Of a stretch of 64,000 bases of DNA, positions 1 to 9,042 are shown piece after piece. This DNA is from Pseudocoprococcus catus (GTDB lineage: Bacteria > Bacillota > Clostridia > Lachnospirales > Lachnospiraceae). A program made the translations under genes and the position numbers. The notes beneath the pieces were generated by a model. That model made no database searches and was not told the origin of the DNA. It saw nothing but the letters and a program-made list of their open reading frames with translations. The stretch is taken from contig NZ_LR698973.1 in the NCBI RefSeq assembly GCF_902381825.1, forward strand, positions 2,707,788 through 2,771,787, given 5' to 3'. The first letter of the stretch is position 1. Every line of letters begins with the position of its first letter.

Positions 1-49
1 AAAATACTATGACATACATATGAGAATCATGCAAAAGGAGACGTTTCTG

Positions 50-1057
50 ATGAATAATAAAACAGTTACAATGGCTCACGGTGCCGGCGGCAAGCAGACA
101 TCTGAACTGATCGATGAAGTATTTAAAGCACATTTTTCAAATCCGGATCTGACAGCGGATGACGCTGCTGTTCTTCCGGCTCCAAAAGGAAAGATTGCCA
201 TGTCAACAGATGGTTTTATTGTATCGCCGGCCTTTTTCCCTGGCGGCAATATCGGCAAATTATCCATCTGCGGTACGGTGAATGACCTGGCTTGCATGGG
301 TGCAAAACCGTTATATCTTTCCTGTGCCTTTGTTATTGAAGAAGGTTTTCCGATGGAGAAACTGGAAGAGATCGCAGGTGCGATGGAGAAAACAGCCAAA
401 GAGGCCGGTGTCCGCATTGTATCCGGTGATACGAAGGTTGCCGGAAAGGGTCAGGTGGACGGTGTCTTTATTACGACAACAGGTGTTGGAGAAATTCTTG
501 ATGGTGTCAGCACATCCGGCGACTATGCCAAACCGGGAGATGCTATTATTGTAACAGGTGATATCGGCCGACATGGATGTACGATACTGCTGGCAAGAGA
601 AGATTTCGGTATTGATGCGGATGTAACCAGTGACTGTGCACCATTGTGGCCTACAGTCGAATCTGTATTAAATGCCACAAAAGATGTCCATGTGATCCGT
701 GATGCCACAAGAGGCGGCGTTGGTACAGTTCTTTATGAAATCGCAGGACAGAGCAAGGTCGGCATTCGCCTGAATGCAGCAGATGTGCCTGTGGCACCGG
801 AAGTCAAGGGTGTCTGCGGCATGCTTGGTCTTGAACCGCTTTATCTGGCATGTGAAGGCCGTCTGGTGATCATGGCGCCTAAGTCAGAAGCAGAAAAGAT
901 TGTCGAAGTACTGAGACAGTGTCCATATTCAAAGGATGCGGCCATTATTGGTGAAGTTACGGAGGAACAGCCGGGACACGTTGTGATGACAACAGAAATC
1001 GGTACACAGGCTTTGCTTCCTCAGCCGGGCGGCGAGCTGCTTCCGAGAATCTGCTAA
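50..1057 (+). CDS. hypE: HypE, hydrogenase maturation (carbamoyl dehydratase)
   Basis: AIR-synthase/PurM-superfamily protein of about 335 residues. HypE dehydrates the carbamoyl group on its C-terminal cysteine to thiocyanate, the source of cyanide ligands for [NiFe]-hydrogenase. The sequence shows the N-terminal AHGAGGK segment, the DDAAV metal/ATP loop, and the diagnostic C-terminal tail PRIC with the acceptor Cys as last residue. I chose ATG 50 over the upstream in-frame ATG 20 because AAAGGAG (34-40) sits nine bases before it. It lies upstream of [FeFe]-hydrogenase maturation genes, which do not need HypE. Partners (hypABCDF, a [NiFe] enzyme) would have to lie outside the left edge. Family call is firm; substrate system is unknown. 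Confidence 0.9.
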   Translation: MNNKTVTMAHGAGGKQTSELIDEVFKAHFSNPDLTADDAAVLPAPKGKIAMSTDGFIVSPAFFPGGNIGKLSICGTVNDLACMGAKPLYLSCAFVIEEGFPMEKLEEIAGAMEKTAKEAGVRIVSGDTKVAGKGQVDGVFITTTGVGEILDGVSTSGDYAKPGDAIIVTGDIGRHGCTILLAREDFGIDADVTSDCAPLWPTVESVLNATKDVHVIRDATRGGVGTVLYEIAGQSKVGIRLNAADVPVAPEVKGVCGMLGLEPLYLACEGRLVIMAPKSEAEKIVEVLRQCPYSKDAAIIGEVTEEQPGHVVMTTEIGTQALLPQPGGELLPRIC

Positions 1058-1140
1058 CAGTCACTGATCGGCGAGTGATTGAAAATTTTGACGGAGGGTC
1101 AGATTTTTGATCTGGTCATAGCCGACAAAATGGAGTTAAT

Positions 1141-1413
1141 ATGGAGAAAAAAATGGAAACGAGAGTGGCAGTCATTGCGATTATTATAGAAGATGGCAGT
1201 TCAGCACAGGAAGTGAATGAACTTTTACACGGTGCAGCTCAATATATTATCGGACGCATGGGAATCCCTTATCGTGACAAAGGGATCAGTATTATCAGCA
1301 TTGCAATCGATGCGCCGCAGGATGTCATCAGTACGTTGTCCGGCAAAATTGGCCGGCTGAAAGGTGTATCCGTCAAAACGGCGTATTCCAATGTTGTTTC
1401 AAAAGAGAATTAG
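1141..1413 (+). CDS. TM1266-type iron-only hydrogenase system regulator
   Basis: Protein of 90 residues with an ACT/NikR-like fold pattern (RVAVIAIII near the start, then a second beta-alpha-beta unit ending KTAYSNVV). It resembles the TM1266 family that repeatedly neighbours hydE, hydF and hydG. The family is called a putative regulator of [FeFe]-hydrogenase systems, but its ligand and mechanism are unknown to me. No DNA-binding domain is visible, so direct transcriptional control is not shown. It begins about 80 bases after hypE with GGAG at 1132-1135 and runs into the NifH-like gene, suggesting one transcript. Confidence 0.8.
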   Translation: MEKKMETRVAVIAIIIEDGSSAQEVNELLHGAAQYIIGRMGIPYRDKGISIISIAIDAPQDVISTLSGKIGRLKGVSVKTAYSNVVSKEN

Positions 1414-1467
1414 AACCGCAGTTTATACAAAAGTTTTAAACAGCGCAATGAAAGCGGAGAAGATAGA

Positions 1468-2229
1468 ATGATTAAGATTGCTGTATATGGAAAAGGCGGT
1501 ATCGGCAAATCAACCACTGTTTCGAATGTGGCTGTCGCATTAGCGGAAAAAGGGCTGAAAGTTATGCAGATCGGCTGTGACCCGAAGGCGGATTCAACCA
1601 TGCAGCTGAGACATGGTGAAGCCGTACCGACTGTACTGGAGCTGGTGAATCAGCGCAAAAATGATTTTGAATTAGAAGATATGGTTCGCATCGGATTCGG
1701 CGGCGTCGTCTGTGTGGAAGCAGGTGGCCCGACACCGGGGATGGGCTGTGCCGGACGCGGTATTATTACGGCACTGGAGAAGCTGAAGGAAAAAGGAGCC
1801 TATGAGGTTTATCAGCCGGATGTTGTGCTTTATGATGTTCTTGGAGATGTTGTCTGCGGCGGATTTACCATGCCGATGCGAAAAGGCTATGCGGACAAAG
1901 TATTTATCGTTACTTCAGGGGAAAATATGTCTATCCATGCTGCGGCGAATATTGCCATGGCCATCGACAACTTCAAAAACAGAGGCTATGCATCTCTGGG
2001 GGGTTTGATCCTGAATCGCAGAAATGTTAAACGTGAAGACGAAAAAGTGGCGGAACTGGCAGATGATTTTAAGACATCTGTAGTGGGAACCTTATCCCGC
2101 AGTGAACAGGTACTTCTGGCGGAGGAGAAGCAGCAGATCCTTCTGGAGGCTTTTCCGGACAGTGAAATGGCAGATGAGTACAGGAAACTGGCGGAGCAGA
2201 TACTGGCTGTGTGTGAAGCGAGAGGATAG
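1468..2229 (+). CDS. NifH-like Fe protein (nitrogenase reductase family ATPase)
   Basis: Protein of 253 residues, about 35 shorter than a standard NifH. It has the deviant Walker A GKGGIGKS (residues 9-16), the CDPKADST switch segment, Cys94 within GMGCAGRG and Cys130 within GDVVCGG. These are the two ligands that hold a [4Fe-4S] cluster across the homodimer, and the Arg after Cys94 is the residue that is ADP-ribosylated in some NifH proteins. Fe proteins donate electrons with ATP hydrolysis to a component-1 partner, and two such partners follow at once. No nifB, nifE, nifN or nifV is seen, so true nitrogen fixation is unlikely. It could serve a tetrapyrrole-reductase-like or uncharacterised reductase system. 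Confidence 0.88.
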   Translation: MIKIAVYGKGGIGKSTTVSNVAVALAEKGLKVMQIGCDPKADSTMQLRHGEAVPTVLELVNQRKNDFELEDMVRIGFGGVVCVEAGGPTPGMGCAGRGIITALEKLKEKGAYEVYQPDVVLYDVLGDVVCGGFTMPMRKGYADKVFIVTSGENMSIHAAANIAMAIDNFKNRGYASLGGLILNRRNVKREDEKVAELADDFKTSVVGTLSRSEQVLLAEEKQQILLEAFPDSEMADEYRKLAEQILAVCEARG

Positions 2230-2243
2230 AAGGAGGCCGTTTT

Positions 2244-3584
2244 ATGTTGAAAAGACTGGGTGGAACAGTCGATCCAAAAGGAGCGGCGACGGCCATCAAA
2301 GATGCGGAATTTCCGGTGCCATTTGCATCGGAACTGGAATTTAATTCGCCGGTACACGGAACATGGAATATCGTTCACACCGGCATGCAGGTGCCGGATG
2401 CTCATCAGATTTACGTCTGTGCCGATAACTGTATGCGTGGTGTTGTTTTAACAGCGGCAGAGATGAACGAGGCGGAACGTTTTTCCTTTGTTATCCTCAA
2501 GGAAGAGCATTTGCTGAACGGCAATCTGGAAGATATTACCATCGAAGGTGTGTCGGATGTGATCGAGAGATTGGAACAAAAGCCGAAAGCGGTTTTTCTG
2601 TTTACAGTTTGTCTGCATCATTTCCTGGGCAGCGATCTTGAGAGAATCTACGATGAACTGGGAAAACGATTTCCTGAAATCTGTTTTGTCAGATGTTTTA
2701 TGGATCCGATCATGCGAAAGAGTGGTCTGACACCGGATCAAAAGCTGCGTTTGTCCATGTATGATCCTTTGAAGAAAGGAACAGTAACAGAAGAAGGGCA
2801 GCGAAGAATATCTATCCTGGGCAGCGATTTTGCACTGGACGAGACATCAGATCTCAAGAGATTGCTCAGATGTAATGATTATCAGATTAAAGAGTCCCCG
2901 GTTTGTGAGTCCTGGGAAGATTATCTTTCTCTGTCAGACTGCCGGATGATGCTGAACTGTTATCCGTCAGGAAAAGCCGGTACGGAATGGGCGGCAGAGA
3001 GACTGGGGCGGCCATTTATGTATCTGCCTTCCTGTTTTGATTATGATGAGATCATCGGGCAGCTGGAAGTATTATCAGAGTCATTGGAGCTGCTGGGTGT
3101 TCTTGATTATGAAGGTGAAAAAGAGAGCTGTGAAGCAGCACTTCATGAGGCACTTCTGGAAGTTGGAGACTGGCCGATCGCCATAGATGGGACGTTTCAT
3201 CCGAGACCTATGGGATTGGCAAGACTTTTGATCTCCCATGGCTTTTATGTAGAACGGATTTATCTGGATGCCATCAGCCCTGAAGAAGAAAATGATTTCA
3301 AATGGCTTCAGCAGCATGCGCCTGAGTTGATGCTGCTTGCAACTGTGCAGGTGAAAATGCGTGTCCTTCCGAGACAAACGGAGCGGGAGATGCTGGCATT
3401 GGGACAGAAGGCGGCCTGGTTTACAGGCAGCAGGCATTTTGTCAACATGGTACAGGGTGCGGGCTTGTATGGCTTTGACGGAATCCGGCGTCTGGCACAT
3501 CTGATGGTTGAGGCGGCCCGTGAAGAAAAAGAGACACCGGATCTTGTGATCCGCAAAGGATGGGGGTGCGAAAGCTGCATATGA
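2244..3584 (+). CDS. Nitrogenase component-1-like subunit, first (NifD/E-type)
   Basis: Protein of 446 residues in the nitrogenase component-1 superfamily. Residues 56-74 (IYVCADNCMRGVVLTAAEM) match the NifD cluster-ligand segment that reads CAYAGSKGVV in Azotobacter, here with Cys59 and Cys63. Cys123 in FTVCLHHFLGSDL matches the ECPIGLIGDD cysteine. The HGPVGC segment carrying the middle NifD ligand is absent. The chain ends in a CxxC (Cys442, Cys445). A good AGAAGGAGG ribosome site precedes ATG 2244. The gene starts 14 bases after the NifH-like gene and overlaps the next gene by ATGA, so a complex of all three products is likely. The substrate is unknown. Confidence 0.82.
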   Translation: MLKRLGGTVDPKGAATAIKDAEFPVPFASELEFNSPVHGTWNIVHTGMQVPDAHQIYVCADNCMRGVVLTAAEMNEAERFSFVILKEEHLLNGNLEDITIEGVSDVIERLEQKPKAVFLFTVCLHHFLGSDLERIYDELGKRFPEICFVRCFMDPIMRKSGLTPDQKLRLSMYDPLKKGTVTEEGQRRISILGSDFALDETSDLKRLLRCNDYQIKESPVCESWEDYLSLSDCRMMLNCYPSGKAGTEWAAERLGRPFMYLPSCFDYDEIIGQLEVLSESLELLGVLDYEGEKESCEAALHEALLEVGDWPIAIDGTFHPRPMGLARLLISHGFYVERIYLDAISPEEENDFKWLQQHAPELMLLATVQVKMRVLPRQTEREMLALGQKAAWFTGSRHFVNMVQGAGLYGFDGIRRLAHLMVEAAREEKETPDLVIRKGWGCESCI

Positions 3585-4795
3585 GACAGGCATATCGAAT
3601 AATACCGATTTATACAGCCGATGTATCCGGCGTCTGTTCAGCCCTTTATGAATTGGGCGGTATGACAGTGATGCACGATCCTTCGGGATGCAATTCGACG
3701 TATAATACCCATGATGAGATCAGATGGTATGAGGAGGACAGTCTGATCTTTATCTCAGGACTGACAGAAATCGATGCGATCATGGGAAATGATGAGAAGT
3801 TTATCCATGATATCGAGGAGGCAGCCCGTGATCTGAAACCACGCTTTATTGCCCTGGCCAGTTCGCCGATCCCCTATATGAACGGCACGGATTTTCCGGC
3901 CATTGCAGAGGTAACAGAGCAGGATACGGGTATTCCGACCTTTGCAGTGCCTACAAACGGCATGCATGATTATGTGCGCGGGGCAGGTATGGCTTTGGAA
4001 GCCATTGCAGAACATTTTGTTTTGCCGAAAAGCCATGCAGAGGATGTTTCAAATAAAAACACGGAGGAAAAAGGCAGAAACCGTCTGGTGAATTTGCTGG
4101 GAGTTACGCCGCTGGATTTCGGGCCTCTTGATCATGCGGAAACGATGAAGCGCAGTCTGGAGCAATACGGCTGGCAGATCAACAGCATGTGGGCCATGGG
4201 AGATTCTTTGGATCAGCTGTCGAAATCTGCAGATGCAGCAGTGAATGTGGTTGTTTCATCTGTGGGGCTTCGGGCAGCCAAAGTATTGCAGAGAAAATTC
4301 GGTACACCTTATGTGGTTGGAGCACCGGTTGGCCGCTTTACGGAGAAGTTGTCAGAGGCAATGGAAGCAGCTGTCAGTGGTGAAAGGGAAGACAATGTTG
4401 TTTATACAGCCTGCAGAATGTCGGCAAAGAATCTTCAAGATGCCAATGATACGAAGGAGAGTCCGAGACACCGGGCGGAGATTACATTGATTGGTGAACC
4501 GGTGACAATGGGGTCTCTGGCAGCAGCCATTGAACTTCAGTATAGCAGATCCGTTCGTGTATTGTGTCCGCTGGAAGAAACAGACGGATTGATGACACCG
4601 GGGGATGAGGCTGTTTGCGGTGAAGAGATGATGGAAGAAAAGCTGAAGGATGCAGGAATCATTGCGGCAGATCCATTGTACAGGCCAATCTGTCCAAAGG
4701 ATGCTCAGTTCTTTGAATTGCCGCATATTGCTTTTTCGGGAAGAATTTATTTGAAGAAAATAAAACAGATGCCGGGATTTGCCGACCTTATCTAA
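3581..4795 (+). CDS. Nitrogenase component-1-like subunit, second (NifK/N-type)
   Basis: Protein of 404 residues, the likely partner of the preceding subunit. Cys19 (SGVCSALYEL) and Cys37 (HDPSGC) match the first two component-1 cluster ligands. The third position, where NifD has ECPIGLIGDD, reads SSPIPYMNGTDF (residues 94-105) and has no Cys. I prefer ATG 3581 because it forms an ATGA overlap with the upstream stop, implying translational coupling. An earlier in-frame ATG at 3560 lacks a good ribosome site. With the first subunit this could place four conserved cysteines at the interface, enough for one [4Fe-4S] cluster rather than a P-cluster. That is inference. Confidence 0.8.
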   Translation: MRQAYRIIPIYTADVSGVCSALYELGGMTVMHDPSGCNSTYNTHDEIRWYEEDSLIFISGLTEIDAIMGNDEKFIHDIEEAARDLKPRFIALASSPIPYMNGTDFPAIAEVTEQDTGIPTFAVPTNGMHDYVRGAGMALEAIAEHFVLPKSHAEDVSNKNTEEKGRNRLVNLLGVTPLDFGPLDHAETMKRSLEQYGWQINSMWAMGDSLDQLSKSADAAVNVVVSSVGLRAAKVLQRKFGTPYVVGAPVGRFTEKLSEAMEAAVSGEREDNVVYTACRMSAKNLQDANDTKESPRHRAEITLIGEPVTMGSLAAAIELQYSRSVRVLCPLEETDGLMTPGDEAVCGEEMMEEKLKDAGIIAADPLYRPICPKDAQFFELPHIAFSGRIYLKKIKQMPGFADLI

Positions 4796-4813
4796 ATTTA
4801 AGGAGGACAAGAG

Positions 4814-6019
4814 ATGGGATTGAATGAAACACCGTCAGGTGAGCGTGTACATATAGGTTTTTTTGGCCGGAGAAATGCGGGTAAATCCAGCCTGGTCAAT
4901 GCTGTGACAGGACAGGAACTGGCTGTTGTATCCGATACAAGAGGAACTACAACAGACCCTGTCAGCAAGGCAATGGAACTGCTTCCGATCGGGCCGGTTG
5001 TCATCATAGATACTCCGGGATTTGATGACGAAGGCGCACTTGGCGAATTGCGAGTCCGCAAAACAAGACAAATTTTGAATAAATCCGATGTGGCTGTGCT
5101 GGTGGCAGATTGCACAGAGGGCCTGAAAGACTGCGACAGAGAATTGATCGAGATTTTTCGACAGAAGGAGATTCCATGGCTGCTTGTCTGGAATAAATGT
5201 GATCTGAAGCCGGAACACCCGGAAGCCAAAGAAAATGAGATTTATGTCAGTGCCACAGAGAAGATAGAGATTGAAGCATTAAAAGAGAAGATTGCAGCCA
5301 TCGGCAAGACAGAAGAAAACAAACTGATGCTGGTGGGTGATCTGATGCATCCGGGAGATATGGCTGTTCTTGTTATTCCAATCGACAAGGCGGCACCGAA
5401 GGGACGTCTGATCCTGCCTCAGCAGCAGGTTATCAGGGATATTCTGGAGGCGGAAGGCGCAGCTGTCTGTGTCAAGGAATATGAATTGAGGGAGACTTTG
5501 GAGAAATTCAAGGAACCGCCGGCCATTGTTATCACGGATAGCCAGGTTTTTGCAAAGGTATCTGCGGATGTACCGGAAAGTATTCCGTTGACATCTTTTT
5601 CTATTCTGATGGCCAGACATAAGGGACTTCTGGATACGGCTGTTCGTGGGATTGCCGCAGTGGAAGATCTGAAAGACGGAGATACAGTGCTAATCGCAGA
5701 GGGATGCACCCATCATCGCCAGTGTGATGACATTGGCAGTGTTAAGATACCGAGATGGCTGAAGAATTACACAGGCAAAAAGCTGAATATTGAGCTGTGT
5801 TCCGGCAGAGAATTTCCGGAAGATCTGTCGAAATATGCCCTGATCATTCATTGCGGAGGCTGTATGCTGAATGAGCGCGAGGTCCGCTATCGTATGAAAT
5901 GTGCCGTTGATCAGGGTGTGCCGATCACTAACTATGGCATCGCCATTGCCTATATGCAGGGCATCCTAAAAAGGTCTGTCAGTATGTTTCCATATCTGGC
6001 TGAGGAATTGCCGGATTAA
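4814..6019 (+). CDS. hydF: HydF, [FeFe]-hydrogenase H-cluster maturation GTPase
   Basis: HydF of 401 residues, the scaffold on which the 2Fe subcluster is assembled before transfer to HydA. It has an N-terminal GTPase domain with P-loop GRRNAGKSS, a DTPGF G3 motif and NKCDL as G4. The C-terminal cluster-binding domain shows Cys298-x-His300 and, 45 residues later, His346-Cys347-x-x-Cys350. This is the family's CxH...HCxxC signature. AAGGAGG precedes ATG 4814, 18 bases after the nitrogenase-like gene, so it sits in the same operon. HydE and HydG are not in this window. Confidence 0.95.
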   Translation: MGLNETPSGERVHIGFFGRRNAGKSSLVNAVTGQELAVVSDTRGTTTDPVSKAMELLPIGPVVIIDTPGFDDEGALGELRVRKTRQILNKSDVAVLVADCTEGLKDCDRELIEIFRQKEIPWLLVWNKCDLKPEHPEAKENEIYVSATEKIEIEALKEKIAAIGKTEENKLMLVGDLMHPGDMAVLVIPIDKAAPKGRLILPQQQVIRDILEAEGAAVCVKEYELRETLEKFKEPPAIVITDSQVFAKVSADVPESIPLTSFSILMARHKGLLDTAVRGIAAVEDLKDGDTVLIAEGCTHHRQCDDIGSVKIPRWLKNYTGKKLNIELCSGREFPEDLSKYALIIHCGGCMLNEREVRYRMKCAVDQGVPITNYGIAIAYMQGILKRSVSMFPYLAEELPD

Positions 6020-6127
6020 AATATGCAGATGGTGCATATCTTCCATTTTCAGTCATATATATAAGAGTAAATGCTGCTGTGGCAGCGAGATCGCAAAAAT
6101 CAATGGACGTCCTGGGAGGGTGTTTCT

Positions 6128-7261
6128 GTGGCAGAGTATCGGCGTTTTATTTCTTATATGTATTTATATGAAAACGGGAGAAAGACAATCAACAGCGGGT
6201 TTGTGAGAGTAGAAAGCCGGAATGGACAATGTCGGCTTTCTATTCACATGTCGGGAATTTATCATAATGAGGTGAAAAAGTATCAGATTTATATGCTGAT
6301 CAGAGCGTCCGGTGATTACATAGGGATTGCAGTCGGAGATCTGTTGGTTCAGAGACAGACAGGGGATATGGAACTGACGATGGACAGTGCTCGTCTGATG
6401 GGAACAACGTATGATCTGGATCGTGTCGCCGGTATGGTTTTACTGGGAGAAGATGGCAGCGTTTACGGCACCAGATGGGATGATGAACCGCTGGAAACAG
6501 AGAAATTTGTCAATAGAGAGCCGATTTCAGATACTTTAGTGAGATTTGGAGAGAAAAACAGTGATGCAGCAGTCGATGAAACCGATACGGAGAGAACCTT
6601 TGCGGATGCGGAGCCGGAAAGTGTCATAACGCAAGGGACAGAGCCTGAGGCAGAGAATCTGGTGAGTCCGCATGCGAATGAGAATCCGTTGATCCCTGAA
6701 GAGGAAGTGGCGGCATTTGTAGATGACGCAAGGATGGAAGCGTTTGAGAAAAATGAGAATCCGGAGAATAACGAGATTTTAGCTGTATCGAAAGAGCCGG
6801 AGATGTCGAAAGAACAAGCAGAAGAACAGGCAGAGCAAGAGCTGTACTCTAGGAGCAATGTCTATGACCTGCTGATGTCACAGCTTCCGCAGATGTATCC
6901 TTTTGATGATGACAGTGTGGCAGCCTGTGTGCGGATGGAACTTCAGGATATCGGGCGCATGCCGATGCCGTGTTGGATTTATGGCAGCAATAGTTTTCTG
7001 CTGCATGGATATTATTGTTACCGGCACTTGATACTGGCAAAGGTGGAGCAGAAAAAGGATAAAGAAGATGTCGGTGGGCGCGGCGAAAATGATGGGGCGT
7101 CAGAGGATGAAGGTGTTTATCTGATGGGTGTTCCCGGTATTTGGCAGCATCGGGAGCAATATATGGCTGCCATGTTTGGTTTTCGCAAATTCAAGCCGGT
7201 AAGCCGGGAAAATCAGGGTAGCGGGGCTTTTGGTTACTGGTGTGTGGAGTTAAAATTATAA
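6128..7261 (+). CDS. DUF6128-type protein, unknown function
   Basis: Protein of 377 residues using GTG 6128, supported by GGGAGGG at 6114-6120; the upstream ATG 6071 has no good site. The N-terminal 110 residues form a beta-rich domain (FVRVES, QCRLSIHM). An acidic, Glu-rich linker follows (roughly residues 130-250), then a C-terminal domain with many aromatic and Cys residues (PMPCWIYGSNSFLLHGYYCYRHL) ending in FGYWCVELKL. This architecture matches DUF6128 proteins I associate with Lachnospiraceae. No signal peptide or catalytic motif is evident. A small hairpin at 6021-6039 separates it from hydF. Confidence 0.65.
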   Translation: MAEYRRFISYMYLYENGRKTINSGFVRVESRNGQCRLSIHMSGIYHNEVKKYQIYMLIRASGDYIGIAVGDLLVQRQTGDMELTMDSARLMGTTYDLDRVAGMVLLGEDGSVYGTRWDDEPLETEKFVNREPISDTLVRFGEKNSDAAVDETDTERTFADAEPESVITQGTEPEAENLVSPHANENPLIPEEEVAAFVDDARMEAFEKNENPENNEILAVSKEPEMSKEQAEEQAEQELYSRSNVYDLLMSQLPQMYPFDDDSVAACVRMELQDIGRMPMPCWIYGSNSFLLHGYYCYRHLILAKVEQKKDKEDVGGRGENDGASEDEGVYLMGVPGIWQHREQYMAAMFGFRKFKPVSRENQGSGAFGYWCVELKL

Positions 7262-7323
7262 TTGGATCGGATTACGGGAAAACAATAAGACAGATACGGT
7301 TTTAGAGAAAGGGAAGTGGTTTT

Positions 7324-8073
7324 GTGGCAACAGCTACTGGAATAAAGTGCTCTTTAAAACAAAATAATTTTCAAAAAGAAGTTAATAAAAGACCAGATGC
7401 GCGTCTGTCTGCCAACAGTCTGTTCAGAAATGTTTCAGAAGAAAGTATTGCACGGATTTTGGTTTGTTCCGGAGCAAAGTTCCGTACTTATAAGAAGGAT
7501 GAGGCGATATTTCGACAAGGGGAGCAGGCGGATTATTTCTATGCTTTATTAAAGGGAAATGTGTCGATTATCAGCTATATGCCTTCTGGAAAAGTGAATG
7601 CCTTATATCATGTTGCATCAGGAGCGTTGATTGGAGAGCATTACAGCAGCAATCTGGATACAAATGGGCGTGTTTACTGGTACGAAGCGGTGGCCTGCGA
7701 GCCGGTGGAAGTGTTGGCAGTGCCATGGCAGTATCTGTACGGATTTTGCGACAAAGCCTGTGACCATCATAAGCAGCTGATCCAGAATCTGTATGAGAGC
7801 ATGTCCACAAAGGAATGGATGGCGGTGCGGAAGCTGAATGTGTTAGGGTTTGCCAGTGTGCAGGAGAGAGCAGCAGCCTGGCTTCTGCAGGAGACAGATG
7901 CAAGTGACACGGTGGTACTAAAGACAAATCGGGAGGAACAGGCGGATTATCTGTGCGTAGCCAGACCGTCACTATCAAGAACATTGATGCAGATGCAGAA
8001 AGCAGGGCTGATAGAAGCTGACCGGAAGCAGATTCGGATTCTGGATAGAGAAAAATTGGAAAAAATTTTGTAA
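7324..8073 (+). CDS. Crp/Fnr-family transcriptional regulator
   Basis: Protein of 249 residues: a cyclic-nucleotide-type effector domain (about residues 30-150, with the FRQGEQADYFYALLKG beta-roll) and a C-terminal Crp-type winged helix (ADYLCVARPSLSRTLMQMQKAGLI as recognition region). It has no N-terminal cysteine cluster like Fnr, so oxygen sensing by a 4Fe-4S cluster is not indicated. GTG 7324 is preceded by AAAGGGAAG. A strong terminator follows it at 8079-8113. The next operon encodes an O2/NO-detoxifying flavodiiron protein and its donor, so that operon is a plausible target, by position only. Confidence 0.85.
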   Translation: MATATGIKCSLKQNNFQKEVNKRPDARLSANSLFRNVSEESIARILVCSGAKFRTYKKDEAIFRQGEQADYFYALLKGNVSIISYMPSGKVNALYHVASGALIGEHYSSNLDTNGRVYWYEAVACEPVEVLAVPWQYLYGFCDKACDHHKQLIQNLYESMSTKEWMAVRKLNVLGFASVQERAAAWLLQETDASDTVVLKTNREEQADYLCVARPSLSRTLMQMQKAGLIEADRKQIRILDREKLEKIL

Positions 8074-8078
8074 AAAAA

Positions 8079-8113
8079 AAGAAGTTTGTAACAGCTGTTA
8101 CAGACTTCTTTTG
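8079..8113 (+). terminator. Rho-independent terminator after the crp-like gene
   Basis: AAGAAGTTTGTAACAG (8079-8094) pairs with CTGTTACAGACTTCTT (8095-8110) with a single G-U pair, followed by a short T run. It can act in both directions. Confidence 0.8.
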
Positions 8114-8247
8114 AAAATGTAGATATAATAGTATTAAATCAATAATAATTACTAGTTTTGGAAAAGCTACAGTAACGGGGGATTTTAGTCAGTAGATAGG
8201 AATGATCTGAGATACGCTGACAACAAATAAAACGGAGGTGTCATTAC

Positions 8248-9027
8248 ATGAGTATGAATTTTGTGAACGAACCAACAAGGGCATGGGATCCTAAAAACAG
8301 ACTTCGGGAAATGATTAATGAGGGAAGTGATGCAGCGAATGTGGATAAGTTGGTGGAACTGCTGATCATGGATGGATTTGATTTTTCACTGACTGCGGAT
8401 GCAATGACACCGATCGATGAGGCTGAGCGTGTTGTTTCCGTAGGTATGGGTATTGCGGTGAAGAGTGAAATGTATCTGATCGAGAATCTGGCCCAGGCAG
8501 CAGGTGCAGCTATGGGATGTTCAAGACCCGCTTACGAAAGACTGAAAGTGCTTCCTAGAGAGCGCTTTGTGGGCATGAGCGGTGAGAAATTTACCGGAAC
8601 ACTTTATATTGCCTGCGCTATTTCAGGTGCACAGCAGCATTTGAAAGGTATTGAGAAAGCACATACCGTTGTCGCTATCAACAGAAACGAAAAAGCACCG
8701 ATTTTCAGACATGCGGATTATGGTATTGTCGGCGATATTCGCAAAATTTTGCCGCTTTTAACAGAAAAATTAAACAGTGATCTGCCAAAACCGGACCCAA
8801 ATGCTAAACCGGCGAAACGGGAGATGCCGTTATACTCAAAGACAACAGCAACAGCGGACGGTCGCTATGTCTGCATGGGATGCGGTTATGAGTATGACCC
8901 TGAAAAAGGCGATCCGGAGGCAGGTATTGAACCGGGTACTTCTTTTGAGGCGCTGCCGGAAGACTGGATTTGTCCGGAATGCGGTGTATCAAAAAGTGAA
9001 ATGATTTCAGCAGTAACAAGAGGATAG
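8248..9027 (+). CDS. ETF-alpha FAD domain fused to rubredoxin
   Basis: Protein of 259 residues joining two electron-transfer modules. Residues about 55-175 match the C-terminal FAD-binding domain of ETF alpha ([53 protein letters not shown]). The N-terminal ETF-alpha nucleotide-fold domain is absent. Residues 205-259 form a rubredoxin with Cys209-x2-Cys212 and Cys242-x2-Cys245 as iron ligands. GGAGGTG precedes ATG 8248, and the flavodiiron gene starts 15 bases downstream. The likely job is to pass electrons through FAD and rubredoxin to that enzyme. The upstream electron donor is not shown. Confidence 0.85.
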   Translation: MSMNFVNEPTRAWDPKNRLREMINEGSDAANVDKLVELLIMDGFDFSLTADAMTPIDEAERVVSVGMGIAVKSEMYLIENLAQAAGAAMGCSRPAYERLKVLPRERFVGMSGEKFTGTLYIACAISGAQQHLKGIEKAHTVVAINRNEKAPIFRHADYGIVGDIRKILPLLTEKLNSDLPKPDPNAKPAKREMPLYSKTTATADGRYVCMGCGYEYDPEKGDPEAGIEPGTSFEALPEDWICPECGVSKSEMISAVTRG

Positions 9028-9042
9028 ATAGGAGGGTGAAGC

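Noticed and set aside
1468..4795. Functional molybdenum nitrogenase (nifHDK)
   Set aside because: The subunits lack the full P-cluster ligand set and a visible FeMo-co site, and no cofactor biosynthesis genes are present.
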